Shown: positions 11,786 through 20,771, numbered from the stretch's first letter. The stretch: 50,881 bases of DNA from Blautia sp. (GCA_017463155.1 JAFTPT010000037.1:1-50881); one strand, 5' to 3'. Numbers and translations: made by a program. The notes: a model not told the origin generated them from the letters alone.

Positions 11786-12055
11786 TCACCCATGCTGGTT
11801 AAACGAGATCTTTTCTTTTTTTTCCTTGATTTCCTTTTCGGTCCTCTTCATCTCGGCGACGTAGAATTTGTAGCCGACCATAGCCGAGCTCCCGAGTCCC
11901 AGGATCAGGCCCGGGATAAAGACCCATCCCCCGACGCCTTTGCTTGTCGTCAGCCACCAGCAGAGGCCCAGGCACATCAGAAGGGGCGCCGCCAGGGAAA
12001 GTCCCAGCTGGGTCAGAAGCGAGATATTCTTAAAAACATTTGCCCATTTTTTCAC
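11786..12055 (-). CDS. AtpZ/AtpI-type accessory protein
   Basis: This 89-residue protein has two membrane helices (about residues 13-35 and 44-64) and a highly charged C-terminal tail (EMKRTEKEIKEKKEKI). It is the first gene of the atp operon, with the promoter at 12131-12159 upstream. Size, topology and position match the AtpZ family that accompanies AtpI. The family is proposed to aid assembly of the rotor ring or cation transport. Confidence 0.75.
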   Translation of the reverse strand: MKKWANVFKNISLLTQLGLSLAAPLLMCLGLCWWLTTSKGVGGWVFIPGLILGLGSSAMVGYKFYVAEMKRTEKEIKEKKEKISFNQHG

Positions 12056-12130
12056 GGACCCACCTTCCGGACCTTTCTGCAGGGCATCATCTGTCCTGCA
12101 AACAGCGTACTCCTGATTACAATATCGAAT

Positions 12131-12159
12131 ATTTTACCATAAAATAATTAGTACCACAA
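12131..12159 (-). promoter_or_regulatory. Promoter of the atp operon
   Basis: On the minus strand, TTGTGG (12154-12159) and TAAAAT (12131-12136) are separated by 17 bases, upstream of the first atp gene. The surrounding DNA is AT-rich. Confidence 0.6.
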
Positions 12160-12201
12160 TCCGGATTCTGCTGATTTTGTGCAGAATTTCAATTTTTATG
12201 T

Positions 12202-12261
12202 CTAAAAAATAACAAAGGCAGCCTGATCCCGGCATTTCTGCAGGCACAGACTGCCTTTGTT
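12202..12261 (-). terminator. Terminator after the orphan binding protein gene
   Basis: The arms 12211-12221 and 12251-12261 (AACAAAGGCAG) form an 11-bp stem with a structured loop; on the minus strand they are followed by ATTTTTTAG. It isolates the upstream gene from the atp operon. Confidence 0.8.
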
Positions 12262-12271
12262 GGCGTATTGA

Positions 12272-13348
12272 TCAATAAATATATCTCTCATTCACCGGGT
12301 CGTCAATGTTCCCGGCGTCGATCCAGCAGGCTTCCAGAAGAAGATCCTCCGGCGCGTCGGTCTGTTCCTCAGCCGTAAGGGAGATCGCCATGGTCATCGT
12401 CTCGTAGCCCATCATATACGGATCCTGGGAAACACACCCCAGTTCTTCGCCGCCTGTGATGGCCTTCTGCTGGTTCGTTGTGGCGTCCGTGCCGATCACA
12501 ACGGCCGAAAAACGCTCCGGCTTGGAAGCCTTCAGGTAAATGTCCATAATATCCGCATTGGTGCAGTAAACACCGGCGAGCCCCGGGATCAGCAGCACTT
12601 CCTCCATCACCTGCGTGATATCCTCCACCTCATCCGAACAGATCTCCGATACGATCGAGAGGCCCGGATACTGATCCAGTACTTCCGAAAAACCCTGCAC
12701 GCGCTCCGCGAGAGCTTTGGTCTTTCCCTGCAGGGAGAAGACCGCGATCTTCCCGATCTCCCCGACAGCCTCGGCCATCTTTTCTCCTGCAAGCCGTCCC
12801 GCCGCCAGGTTGTCGGTCCCGCAGTAGCAGCTGACCAGGGACGTGTCGGACAGGTTGGAATCAAAAGCGACCACGGGGATCCCGTTTTCCCGGGCCGCCT
12901 CCAGCTGCGCCTGACAGGAATCCATATCGCCCGCGCACAGGCAGATCACCGACGGGTTTTCAGCCACAATGGCATCCAGGGTATTGATCTGGTTTTCCAC
13001 ATTCAGCTCACTGTCAGGTCCTTCAAAGGTCATGCTGATCCTGTCATCGCCGGAGAAGCCGTACGCTTCGTTTGCGTCCGTCACAGCATCCTTCATTCCT
13101 TTTTTGACAAGCTTCCAGAATTCACCCTTCACGCTCTTGCTGACTACGGCGATCCTGGCTCCGGGCTGTACCGGATCCGTCATGGAAAACCCGGCGGAGG
13201 GAAGTTCTTCGCTGTCTGCCTCCAGGGGCTGTTCCGCCGTGGTCTCCCCCTGGGAGCCGGCCGCTGATACGATATAGACCGCGCCTGCAGCGATAAGTGC
13301 AAGCAGCAGTATGGCAAGAAGCATATATTTTCTCTTTGTAAGTTTCAT
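12272..13348 (-). CDS. Periplasmic-type sugar-binding protein, orphan
   Basis: This 358-residue protein of the RbsB/Peripla_BP_4 type starts with KRKYM and a hydrophobic helix (residues 9-30), then an acidic linker and the two-lobed fold. Recognisable marks are RIAVVSKSVKGEFWKLVKKG, the CLCAGDMDS and VVAFDSN strands and VIGTDATTNQQKAI. No lipobox cysteine follows the helix, so it is probably membrane-anchored by an uncleaved signal or secreted. No permease or ATPase gene is adjacent, so it may serve a remote transporter or act as a sensor. It has its own promoter and terminator. Confidence 0.85.
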   Translation of the reverse strand: MKLTKRKYMLLAILLLALIAAGAVYIVSAAGSQGETTAEQPLEADSEELPSAGFSMTDPVQPGARIAVVSKSVKGEFWKLVKKGMKDAVTDANEAYGFSGDDRISMTFEGPDSELNVENQINTLDAIVAENPSVICLCAGDMDSCQAQLEAARENGIPVVAFDSNLSDTSLVSCYCGTDNLAAGRLAGEKMAEAVGEIGKIAVFSLQGKTKALAERVQGFSEVLDQYPGLSIVSEICSDEVEDITQVMEEVLLIPGLAGVYCTNADIMDIYLKASKPERFSAVVIGTDATTNQQKAITGGEELGCVSQDPYMMGYETMTMAISLTAEEQTDAPEDLLLEACWIDAGNIDDPVNERYIY

Positions 13349-13372
13349 ACCTCAAACCACCTCTTCTGCATC

Positions 13373-13400
13373 ATTATACACGTTTTCGGCCTTTCGTCCA
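13373..13400 (-). promoter_or_regulatory. Promoter of the orphan binding protein gene
   Basis: On the minus strand, TGGACG (13395-13400) and a perfect TATAAT (13373-13378) are 16 bases apart, 25 bases before the start codon. Confidence 0.6.
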
Positions 13401-13485
13401 GTTGTTTTTACAGAAATGTAAGAATTCCGGCATCAAAAAATCCTGCCCGAACGCCGTGCCCGCATCTTTTTCCATCCGGATCCTT

Positions 13486-14286
13486 TCATGCTTCGGAAAT
13501 AAAGCAGGACCGTTCCTGGAGCCGGAAGCGCATCCGCCGGCCCGTCTTCGGATGGTCAAACGAAAGGGAAAAAGCACAGAGCGCCAGCGCGTCGGCCGGA
13601 CGGCCGCCGTATTTCCGGTCGCCCAGGATCGGCATGCCGGCGTGGGAAAGCTGCGCGCGGATCTGGTGAAAGCGGCCTGTCTCCAGCCGGATCTGCAAAA
13701 TGAAGGTATCTTCCCCGGCTGCCCTGATCACGCGGTACCAAAGCCGTGCCTTTTTTGCATCCTTCGTGCCCGCCGGCACGATCTCGGTGCGATTGTTCCG
13801 TCCATCCTTCCGAAGATGATCCTCGAGAAGGTGCCCTGTCCATTCCGGGTCTGTGCCGGAAAGCGTGTCCGGCACGCTTCCGCTCACCGGGACCTCCCGT
13901 ACAAGAAGATCTCTCTGTCCGGGTGCTTCCGCTGTCACAACGGCCATGTATTCTTTATCCATGCGGCCATCCTGCACCTGCCGGCCAAGCGATGCGGCGG
14001 CGGCAGGAGTTTTGGCAAAGACCAGGATCCCTTCCACCGGCTGGTCGAGCCTGTGCACCACGCCAAGGTAGGGGATCTCGTTTCTTTGGCCTTTTTTACC
14101 TGTTCCCGCATCCCAGGCCTGCTTCTCCTTTGCCGCAAGGTAGGTCAGAAGCGCGCTGTTAAGGTCCATGGAGCCGGAACGGGCATGCTGCACCGCAAGT
14201 CCTCCCGGCTTATGAAAAACAAGGATCTCATTATCTTCATAGAGGATCCGCCCGGGGATCTCCGCCATCGAAAATGTACTCATCAT
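13486..14286 (-). CDS. RluA-family pseudouridine synthase
   Basis: This 266-residue enzyme isomerises uridine to pseudouridine in RNA. The catalytic aspartate lies in VVHRLDQPVEG, and the family motifs ILYEDNEILVFHKPGGL, GRFHQIRAQLSHAGMPILGD and KYGG are all present. There is no N-terminal S4 domain, so it resembles the short RluA-like proteins of Clostridia; the target base cannot be named. The start at 14286 (or 14283) follows GGAGG; the longer frame to 14343 has no such site. The candidate RNA transcript upstream points toward this gene and could read into it. Confidence 0.9.
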   Translation of the reverse strand: MMSTFSMAEIPGRILYEDNEILVFHKPGGLAVQHARSGSMDLNSALLTYLAAKEKQAWDAGTGKKGQRNEIPYLGVVHRLDQPVEGILVFAKTPAAAASLGRQVQDGRMDKEYMAVVTAEAPGQRDLLVREVPVSGSVPDTLSGTDPEWTGHLLEDHLRKDGRNNRTEIVPAGTKDAKKARLWYRVIRAAGEDTFILQIRLETGRFHQIRAQLSHAGMPILGDRKYGGRPADALALCAFSLSFDHPKTGRRMRFRLQERSCFISEA

Positions 14287-14370
14287 TCTTCCTCCGGGGT
14301 TCATTATGACACAAAAAAACCAGCCTGTCCATGGTCTGTCCATGGATGGCCGGTGCCGCAGACAAAGGAT

Positions 14371-14429
14371 AAGACGGTCATCACTTCTCGTTCGGGTTTC
14401 TCCTTTACCCTGGAAATGATGACCGTCTT
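14371..14429 (-). terminator. Long-loop terminator-like inverted repeat
   Basis: Perfect 13-bp arms (AAGACGGTCATCA and its complement) enclose 33 bases that hold a smaller GGGT/ACCC hairpin. The U-tract on the minus strand is weak (ATCCTTTGT), so it may be a processing or partial termination site rather than a full terminator. Confidence 0.5.
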
Positions 14430-15221
14430 AATGTTCAAAGTTCAATGGTATTTATACCTCTTTCTTCTTTTCTATATTCAGTTGTCTTTATTCAATTGTT
14501 TTCTTCTCGTTTCCTGCTCATGATCTTCTGATCACTTAGAAAGTTTTATAGATTTTGAATTATTATTCACGGGTAATAATTCATCTGATCAGGGAAGAAA
14601 TTCTGGATATACTTTTCCGTTCCTTTGATAAACAATCCTGAACTAATCTTGTATTTAATCCAAATCCGCTTATTTTTCTTTATCTTTTATCTTCTTTCTT
14701 CGATATTCTTCTATCTGTAAATGAGATATATGATAAAGGAAAAGTTCCTGTGGAATTTCTTCTTTTTTATGAATATCTCTTAATATTCCTCTGATGCAAA
14801 GCTTCGTCCCTTATTCCATTGTTGCTTATAAGGATCTCAAAGTATCGTTCTTATCCTTCCACGAACTTCTCCGAAGCTCTTCCTCCGGACGATGTTCTGA
14901 GATAAGGGTTATACTCTTTTGAAGAAAGTTTCTTTACACGATCTTCAAAATCTTTGTACCAGGTTTGTGACATCTGTTCAATATGATGAGCCGCTACTAT
15001 ATGACCTTGATACGTTTGTTCTGATCTCTTTTCAGAACCTCTCTCTTTATTCTCTTCTGTATCAGGTATTTCTTGCAGGAAACGCAGCTCCTGTCACTTC
15101 ATATTGATTGGTAGTTCGCTACCTTCTCAACGGAATTCGTTCCTTTCTCTCTCGCTCCTTATTCTCAGATGATGGGTTTTCATCTGATCGGATACCGGTT
15201 TGTTTTTGTTTTTCTTTTGAT
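14371..15221 (-). ncRNA. Candidate large structured non-coding RNA
   Basis: This is a gene-free stretch of about 850 bases, clearly AT-rich and purine-rich on the minus strand. It begins at a near-consensus promoter (15228-15256) and ends in a 13-bp inverted repeat (14371-14383 with 14417-14429). Many perfect local hairpins line it: 15166-15172/15180-15186, 15132-15135/15140-15143, 15110-15114/15119-15123 (CGAA loop), 15076-15080/15089-15093, 15018-15024/15032-15038, 14771-14776/14783-14788, 14557-14565/14574-14582 and 14521-14525/14530-14534. This resembles giant bacterial RNAs such as ROOL, GOLLD or OLE in general style. Open frames of up to 80 codons without a usable start occur, so a decayed gene or a long 5' leader of the RluA gene remain alternatives. 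Confidence 0.5.
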
Positions 15222-15227
15222 GAACCT

Positions 15228-15256
15228 ATAATACCATCACAATTTGGATTTGTCAA
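15228..15256 (-). promoter_or_regulatory. Near-consensus promoter of the candidate RNA
   Basis: On the minus strand TTGACA (15251-15256) and TATTAT (15228-15233) are spaced exactly 17 bases. No start codon with a long frame follows, which is the main reason to suspect an RNA gene downstream. Confidence 0.75.
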
Positions 15257-15369
15257 GGGTATTTTCGCTTATTATTGTCATTTTTTATCGTATTATCTGT
15301 CTCGAAAGTCATTAATCTTCTAATTGTTCGAAAATTATATACAAAATATACTTTCCGTCCGATAATGCA

Positions 15370-15395
15370 AACGGGCGGACTCTCGTCCGCCCGTT
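15370..15395 (-). terminator. Terminator after the hydratase gene
   Basis: The perfect 11-bp stem AACGGGCGGAC has a 4-base loop and lies nine bases past the hydratase stop at 15404. The following minus-strand U-tract is short, but the stem is very stable. Confidence 0.75.
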
Positions 15396-15403
15396 CTTAT
15401 CCG

Positions 15404-17698
15404 TTACTTCACTGAATTATAATTGATGAGGCATCCCTTCAGGATGATCTCCCGCTCATCGTCCGTGAGATCGCCCAGGGTCACGGTAAATCTCGTAAGC
15501 TCGCCGGCCTTCACCACATATCCGCTGATCGCTTCTTCTTTATCTTCCACAGCCGCACGGATCCCCGGGAAGAACAGGTAGTCCCCGTTGGCAAACGGCA
15601 GATTGCCCTCCGGGATCACAAAGGGCAGCATGCCCCAGTTGATCAGGTTGCTGCGGTAGCGCTTGGTGGCGTACTCGTTGGCAATGTTGGCCCAGCCGCC
15701 CAGCACCTTCTGGCAGGAGGCCGCCTGCTCCCTGGCGGAACCGTCGCCAGGCTTCACCGCAAAGATCGTGCTGCCGATCCCGAGTTTATGATACGCCGTT
15801 TCCGGGAAGGCCTTGCGGATCGTATCCATCACCGGGGAGAGTTCCGGAAGAGCGGCTGCCACCGCCTGCTCCGCCTCCGTATCCGATGCGTCCGGCTTCT
15901 GAAGCACTTCCTCCAGGGCTGCTTCGCCCTTGTGGACCTCCTTGGCCCGTCCGACATAGGCCGGATCCTTCCTGGACAGGGCGAATTCCGCCAGGCCCAG
16001 CGGGTTGGAGCGGTAGGACGAGGTCTCGCCGGAGGGGATCAGCTCATCCGTCGTGGTCACCGGATCATGGATCTCGGACACCACTTTCAGGATCAGGTCC
16101 TCTGAAAGAGCCGGCATCTTCGGCCAGTCCTTGATATTCGGACCGAACTGGATCTCCACGGAGGGATCCGCGACGCCCTTGCTGTCAAAGACACGGTTCT
16201 CGTAGATCGTCCTGTCAAAGAAATACTTCTGTCCGGTATAACCGCCGGTATACTCCTCCGCCGAGGTCAGGAAGCCCTTGTTGGCCGCCGTCGCCGCGAT
16301 GGATCTCGCGTCCATCAGCGCCACGGAAGAGATCTGTCCGTTCTGGATCTTGGAACCCTCCCGGTTCGGGAAGTTCCGCGTGGTATGGCGGATGCTGAAC
16401 GCGTTGTTGGCCGGCGTGTCGCCCGCGCCGAAGCAGGGACCGCAGAAAGCAGTCTTCACCACGGCGCCGGTGGCCAGCAGATCCGCCAGTACGCCGTTTT
16501 TCGCCAGCTCCATGTAGATCGGGGTGCTGGCCGGATAGACGCTCAGGGTAAAGGTGTCCGCGCCGATGCTCCTGCCGCGCAGGATGTCAGCCGCCGCGCA
16601 GATGTTCTCAAAGCCGCCGCCGGCACAGCCGGCGATAATGCCCTGGTCCACGTAAAGCTTTCCGTCGGTCACCTTGCTCTTTAGAGAATACGGGATCTTT
16701 CCGTCCAGGCTGACAGCCGCCCTCTTCTCCACATCCGCCAGGATATCGCCGAGGTTTTCCTTCACCTCGTCGATGGTGTAGGTGTTGCTCGGATGGAAGG
16801 GCATGGCGATCATCGGTTTGATCTCCGAGAGGTCGATCTCCACACAGCCGTCATAGTAGGCGTTATCCCCGGGCAGGAGTTCTTTATAGTCCTCCTCCCG
16901 GCCGTGGATCTCGTAGAATTCCCGGATCTTCTCATCGGTCTGCCAGATGGAGGACAGGCAGGTGGTCTCTGTCGTCATCACATCCACACCGATCCGGAAA
17001 TCCGCGCTCAGGTTTTTGACGCCCGGTCCCACGAACTCCATGACCTTGTTCTTAACATAGCCGTTCGCGAAGACTTTTCCGATGATGGCGAGCGCCACGT
17101 CCTGCGGGCCGACGCCGGGTCTTGGTTCCCCGGTCAGGTAGATCGCCACGACGCCGGGCATGTTGATGTCGTAGGTCTGGGACAGAAGCTGTTTGACCAG
17201 CTCCGGACCGCCCTCTCCCACAGCCATGGTGCCCAGCGCTCCATAGCGGGTATGGCTGTCGGAGCCGAGGATCATTTTACCTCCGCCGGCAAGCATTTCC
17301 CTGGCGAACTGGTGGATGACGGCCTGGTGGGGCGGTACATACACGCCGCCGTACTTTTTGGCGCAGGTCAGGCCGAACATGTGGTCATCCTCATTGATCG
17401 TGCCGCCCACGGCACAGAGGGAATTGTGGCAGTTGGTCAGTACGTAGGGCACGGGAAATCTTTCGAGTCCGGAGGCCCTGGCTGTCTGGATGATCCCCAC
17501 GAAGGTGATATCATGGGAGGTCAGTTTATCAAAACGGATCTGCAGCTTCTCCATATTCCCGGAGAGATTGTGCTCCTTCAGGATCCCGTAGGCGATGGTC
17601 TTCTTCCCGGCTTCCTCCCGGGAGACCGGAAGGTGCGCTTCCTGCGCGGGAATGATCTTCCCTCCGGACAGGTATACACCCTGTTCATACAGCTTCAT
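15404..17698 (-). CDS. Aconitase-family hydratase, YbhJ-like
   Basis: This 764-residue member of the aconitase superfamily matches the size and layout of E. coli YbhJ-type putative hydratases. Likely 4Fe-4S ligands are C358 (GCAGGGFEN), C419 and C422 (CGPCFGAGD); [20 protein letters not shown] is the aconitase substrate-loop signature. The C-terminal swivel domain (about 610-764, [23 protein letters not shown]) is fused at the end, as in aconitases. The substrate of this subfamily is unknown, so citrate should not be assumed. It is divergent from the 88-residue protein gene at 17888, with interlocked promoters. Confidence 0.88.
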   Translation of the reverse strand: MKLYEQGVYLSGGKIIPAQEAHLPVSREEAGKKTIAYGILKEHNLSGNMEKLQIRFDKLTSHDITFVGIIQTARASGLERFPVPYVLTNCHNSLCAVGGTINEDDHMFGLTCAKKYGGVYVPPHQAVIHQFAREMLAGGGKMILGSDSHTRYGALGTMAVGEGGPELVKQLLSQTYDINMPGVVAIYLTGEPRPGVGPQDVALAIIGKVFANGYVKNKVMEFVGPGVKNLSADFRIGVDVMTTETTCLSSIWQTDEKIREFYEIHGREEDYKELLPGDNAYYDGCVEIDLSEIKPMIAMPFHPSNTYTIDEVKENLGDILADVEKRAAVSLDGKIPYSLKSKVTDGKLYVDQGIIAGCAGGGFENICAAADILRGRSIGADTFTLSVYPASTPIYMELAKNGVLADLLATGAVVKTAFCGPCFGAGDTPANNAFSIRHTTRNFPNREGSKIQNGQISSVALMDARSIAATAANKGFLTSAEEYTGGYTGQKYFFDRTIYENRVFDSKGVADPSVEIQFGPNIKDWPKMPALSEDLILKVVSEIHDPVTTTDELIPSGETSSYRSNPLGLAEFALSRKDPAYVGRAKEVHKGEAALEEVLQKPDASDTEAEQAVAAALPELSPVMDTIRKAFPETAYHKLGIGSTIFAVKPGDGSAREQAASCQKVLGGWANIANEYATKRYRSNLINWGMLPFVIPEGNLPFANGDYLFFPGIRAAVEDKEEAISGYVVKAGELTRFTVTLGDLTDDEREIILKGCLINYNSVK

Positions 17699-17748
17699 TA
17701 TCGTTCCTCCTCTGGTAATTCAGGTCACGGTGGACCGGCGTTTTGGGT

Positions 17749-17777
17749 AGTATACCATTTTTCGGGAGTTCTGTCCA
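17749..17777 (-). promoter_or_regulatory. Promoter of the hydratase gene
   Basis: On the minus strand, TGGACA (17772-17777) and TATACT (17749-17754) are 17 bases apart. Its -35 box is only two bases away from the -35 box of the opposite promoter. Confidence 0.7.
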
Positions 17778-17786
17778 TATTGACAG
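17771..17786. promoter_or_regulatory. Possible operator between divergent promoters
   Basis: CTGTC and GACAG are separated by six bases, covering both -35 boxes. A regulator bound here would control both directions. The arms are short and occur partly because both boxes resemble TTGACA/TGGACA, so this is tentative. Confidence 0.35.
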
Positions 17787-17808
17787 ACCGGAAGGATTCA
17801 CCTACAAT
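17780..17808 (+). promoter_or_regulatory. Promoter of the 88-residue protein gene
   Basis: TTGACA (17780-17785) and TACAAT (17803-17808) are 17 bases apart, about 80 bases before the start codon at 17888. Confidence 0.75.
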
Positions 17809-17887
17809 AAGTACAACTTTTGACCCGGACGGCAGAGAGGCCGCAGACCTTCGCCGCGCGGATCATACAAGGAGAGGAGCATCGCTT

Positions 17888-18154
17888 ATGTTTCGCATCT
17901 GGGGAAAGCTCTGGAAGGACAGTCATATGGTGAGGGATATCACGCTCACGGATGACAGTGCGGATACCCGCACCCACAAGGTCTTTCACGCACTGGAGCA
18001 GATCTGTCATGAATTTGACCTGGCCCAGCCGATCTGGCTGGATTCGTCGATCCGGCAGTTCCGGAAGAACGCCCGGGCCCGTTTTTACCAGGACAGCTTT
18101 ATCGAACAGATCAGCTTCGACTATCTGGAGATCCAGGTCATCGAGGAAGACTGA
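17888..18154 (+). CDS. Small conserved-looking protein of unknown function
   Basis: This 88-residue soluble protein starts MFRIWGKLWKDSHMVRDI. It is rich in aromatic and charged residues, with DLAQPIWLDSSIRQFRKNAR in the middle and an acidic end (LEIQVIEED). No signal peptide or membrane helix is visible. I do not recognise a named family. It is very likely real: it has its own near-consensus promoter, GGAG upstream of the ATG and codon use like its neighbours. It is divergent from the YbhJ-like hydratase, which hints at shared control. Confidence 0.8.
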   Translation: MFRIWGKLWKDSHMVRDITLTDDSADTRTHKVFHALEQICHEFDLAQPIWLDSSIRQFRKNARARFYQDSFIEQISFDYLEIQVIEED

Positions 18155-18182
18155 TCCGGGCTTTTACCAGGCGGAGAGGATG

Positions 18183-18205
18183 AAAAAAAGAGGGCTCCGG
18201 CCCTC
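18183..18205 (-). terminator. Terminator after the hydantoinase-like gene
   Basis: GAGGGC/GCCCTC with a 4-base loop is followed on the minus strand by seven T. It also lies 28 bases after the plus-strand small gene and may serve both sides. Confidence 0.75.
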
Positions 18206-18206
18206 C

Positions 18207-18430
18207 TTCTTCCTGAATGGTCTGTATTATCGTGCTGACATGATGGAGCTGGACGGGCAGAGGTCTGTCCGTCGTATTCAGATAATACTCGTTCGCCACC
18301 CCGAAGGGCATGTATACCGAGTATCTGTAGAACTTATCCAGCTCCTCCTGCGAGACCGGAATGTATTTCGGAACGCCGATCCTCCCGGATCAGATTGCTG
18401 AAAGACGTACTCCGGTATGCGATACTCTGC
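18207..18430 (-). pseudogene. Possible frameshifted small gene remnant
   Basis: Directly after the hydantoinase stop the minus strand has AAGGAG. Two frames then read protein-like in succession: IPEYVFQQSDPGGSAF near 18400, then VPKYIPVSQEELDKFYRYS and onward to about 18210 in a frame shifted by one base. No intact start exists, and the second frame runs through the terminator hairpin. I recognise no family. It could be the broken remnant of a small partner of the hydantoinase-like protein. Confidence 0.3.
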
Positions 18431-18433
18431 TCC

Positions 18434-20455
18434 TTATACCTCTCTGGCGACAACGGACAGCACGATCTCGAAAAGCAGACCGTCGGCTCTGTGCCGGAAC
18501 CGGTTCTCCTTCACCGTGATCTCCACCTGCGGTTCCTTCGTCATATTCTGCATCCGGGCCCATTTCTGTACCGCCCGGTCAAGTACCTGTTTTCCGAACG
18601 CGATCGCTTCGGGTTCCTTTTTGAACGTGTATTTTTTGCCGTCCTCGTGGAGCGACAGACACTGGAAGGAGGGTCCGTCATATTCGGCCTTGATGACCAG
18701 ATCCCTCCGCAGGACCTTGCGGCTCGCAACGGCTCCGAGGGCGTTCGCGACGCCCGCGTAGGGCGGGATCACGACCCTCGTATGAAGAAGTTCTGCCACC
18801 CTCGGCAGGAAAATATGGATCGGAGCTCCGACGCCGAGGAGCGGCAGGTCCGTCGACAGCCTCAGCACGGCATCCGCTCCTCCCGCCTTCTCCGGGTGGT
18901 CCACCGAAAGGCAGGCCGCCTCATAACAGCGGTCCAGCAGCGGTTCCAGGTATTCGGCCGACTTGAATTCCTTTGCTTTTGGGTACTGCTGCCGCAGGAT
19001 CACGCCTGCCAGGCAGCGGTACATCCGTTTCCAGACCATCTCATAAACAAGGTCCGGAACCTGCTCAAGGGGCTCCCTGATATTCGCAAACAGGCATTCG
19101 ACCGCCGCCTCTGCGGCTGTCCTGTCATATAAGGTAAAGTCTCCTTTCAGGATCATCATGTCCGTCGGCGTCAGCCCGCTTTTCAGGATCACGCCGTCCG
19201 CCTCCAGGCGCTCCGTGGAAAGGAAGCGTGGAAGGACCTCCATCCGTTCGGCGAGCTCCAGCGTGAGAAGCGGTTTCTCTTTCAGGACGCTGCAGAGCTT
19301 CTGCTCATATTCGGAATAGCCCTGCTTTCCGGAAATATCCTTCTGGAGTACAAAGTATTCATGGATCCAGCAGGCCTGAAAAAGCTGCTTTTTGGCAAGA
19401 GCCTTCAGTTCCTCCACGACAAACGGGTATTCCGCCGCCAGCACGGAGATGGGGATCACCCGGACCGTGTCCAGATACAGCTGGCTGTCTTTATAGCGGA
19501 CCGCGGTGTCTCCGCCGAGACCGTAGGTCTCCACATAGAGTCCCTTGACCATGGTCTTCCACTGTCCGATCCGGATGCCTGTCGACGCCAGGACCGGCTG
19601 ACTGTCATGTACGATGGCGATGTCCGTGGTCGTTCCGCCCATGTCCACGATGATGCCGCTGTCTTCTTTTGCAAGCTCACTGCCGCCCACCACACTCGAG
19701 GCCGGACCGCACAGGATCGTCTCCACCGGAAAATGTTCTGTCATATCCTCGGACATCACCGTGCCGTCGCTTCGCACGATGGACAGGGGCAGATCGATCC
19801 CCCGCTCCTGCATCACGTGATGGACAGCCTGCATGAAATCCGAGATAAGCGGCACCAGCCGCGCGTTGAGCAGCGTTCCGGCACAGGTCTTCAGGATATC
19901 TACCTCGCTGGAGATATCGAAGGAGATCGTAAGAGGCACGGAAAGCTCCTCCTGCAGGATCTTGAGTGCCGTCAGTTCAAACCGTCCGCCGTTTGCCCTT
20001 GGATGCTTCTGGACGATGCCGACGGAATCACAGTCTCCGAAGTATTCTTTGGCCCTTCGCCGAAGATCCTCCCAGTCCGGGTCAAAGGGATTGGAATAGA
20101 TCCCTTCCACCTTGGCGTCCAGGATCACGAAGCGGGTCATGTCCTTGAGGCCGTAGGAGGCATAGATCTCCTTCAGGTGATCCATCATGCTCTCGTCAAA
20201 GCCGATCATCAGAAGCTTGGCTCTTGCGCCCTTGTCTTCCACGCAGGCGTTGGTAGCCAGAGTCGTGGAGAGCCCGATCGCGCCGGCCTTTTCCACCAGT
20301 TCTTTGGGCAGCGTATCCAGGGCATTTGCGATCCCGATCTCCAGATTTGATTTTGTTGTCAGGGCTTTCCCTGCGCCCAGTATCTCGTTTGTTTCAAAAT
20401 CATAGATTACTGCGTCTGTACAGGTTCCCCCTGTGTCGATCCCTATTCCAAGCAT
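18434..20455 (-). CDS. Hydantoinase/oxoprolinase-family protein
   Basis: This 673-residue protein begins MLGIGIDTGGTCTDAVIYD, the first phosphate-binding loop of the ASKHA (actin/Hsp70) ATPase fold as used in HyuA/oxoprolinase proteins. The second loop is IIVDMGGTTTDIAIV (about residue 270), with GLSTTLATNACVEDKGA and YGLGGDTAVR as further family marks. The family performs ATP-dependent opening of 5-oxoproline, hydantoin or acetone-type substrates; no HyuB-like partner is adjacent, so the reaction is open. It is monocistronic apart from the remnant downstream. Confidence 0.87.
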   Translation of the reverse strand: MLGIGIDTGGTCTDAVIYDFETNEILGAGKALTTKSNLEIGIANALDTLPKELVEKAGAIGLSTTLATNACVEDKGARAKLLMIGFDESMMDHLKEIYASYGLKDMTRFVILDAKVEGIYSNPFDPDWEDLRRRAKEYFGDCDSVGIVQKHPRANGGRFELTALKILQEELSVPLTISFDISSEVDILKTCAGTLLNARLVPLISDFMQAVHHVMQERGIDLPLSIVRSDGTVMSEDMTEHFPVETILCGPASSVVGGSELAKEDSGIIVDMGGTTTDIAIVHDSQPVLASTGIRIGQWKTMVKGLYVETYGLGGDTAVRYKDSQLYLDTVRVIPISVLAAEYPFVVEELKALAKKQLFQACWIHEYFVLQKDISGKQGYSEYEQKLCSVLKEKPLLTLELAERMEVLPRFLSTERLEADGVILKSGLTPTDMMILKGDFTLYDRTAAEAAVECLFANIREPLEQVPDLVYEMVWKRMYRCLAGVILRQQYPKAKEFKSAEYLEPLLDRCYEAACLSVDHPEKAGGADAVLRLSTDLPLLGVGAPIHIFLPRVAELLHTRVVIPPYAGVANALGAVASRKVLRRDLVIKAEYDGPSFQCLSLHEDGKKYTFKKEPEAIAFGKQVLDRAVQKWARMQNMTKEPQVEITVKENRFRHRADGLLFEIVLSVVAREV

Positions 20456-20590
20456 GCTCGTGCAGGTCCTCTCTTTATAGTATGATTCTCACCAAATGTA
20501 TGATAACGGATTGCTCTGTTCTTTGCGCTTTCGTATCTCCGTTTTACTCTGTTCCGGCGCTTTCTTCCGCCGGCACAGATCACTGTCATC

Positions 20591-20620
20591 ATCATAATAT
20601 ACACTTCCGCAGGTTGTCAA
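20591..20620 (-). promoter_or_regulatory. Promoter of the hydantoinase-like gene
   Basis: On the minus strand TTGACA (20615-20620) and TATGAT (20591-20596) are 18 bases apart. The leader to the start codon is about 130 bases and holds a CCGGCG/CGCCGG hairpin near 20554-20573. The rest of the 316-base gap up to fba shows only the fba ribosome site and a T-rich stretch. Confidence 0.55.
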
Positions 20621-20771
20621 ACGTGAATAGGGTCATCGGGGATGAATGGCGTAGGCAGCTCCTGTTTCTTTGAAAAATATGAAAAAAACAAAAAAAATGG
20701 TTTTAACTTTTCTTTTTTGTGTTATTATGTGGGTGGTAAAGAAATAATCCATTAAGAAAGGCGGTAAGATT

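Noticed and set aside
13374-13577. 67-codon minus-strand frame overlapping the RluA gene end
   Set aside because: It overlaps a clear gene in another frame and covers the promoter of the next gene; no ribosome site.
14919-15323. Two plus-strand frames of 62 and 71 codons in the AT-rich region
   Set aside because: They have no ribosome sites, low-complexity Leu/Phe/Ser content from a pyrimidine-rich strand, and lie opposite the candidate RNA.
16793-17887. N-terminal part of a 453-codon plus-strand frame ending at 18154
   Set aside because: The first 365 codons lie antisense to the hydratase gene and precede the true promoter and ribosome site. Only the last 88 codons from 17888 are taken as a gene.
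20702-20730. Possible fba promoter with TATTAT near 20720
   Set aside because: The -10 is fair but no -35 box at an acceptable distance resembles TTGACA; the T-rich stretch makes chance matches likely.
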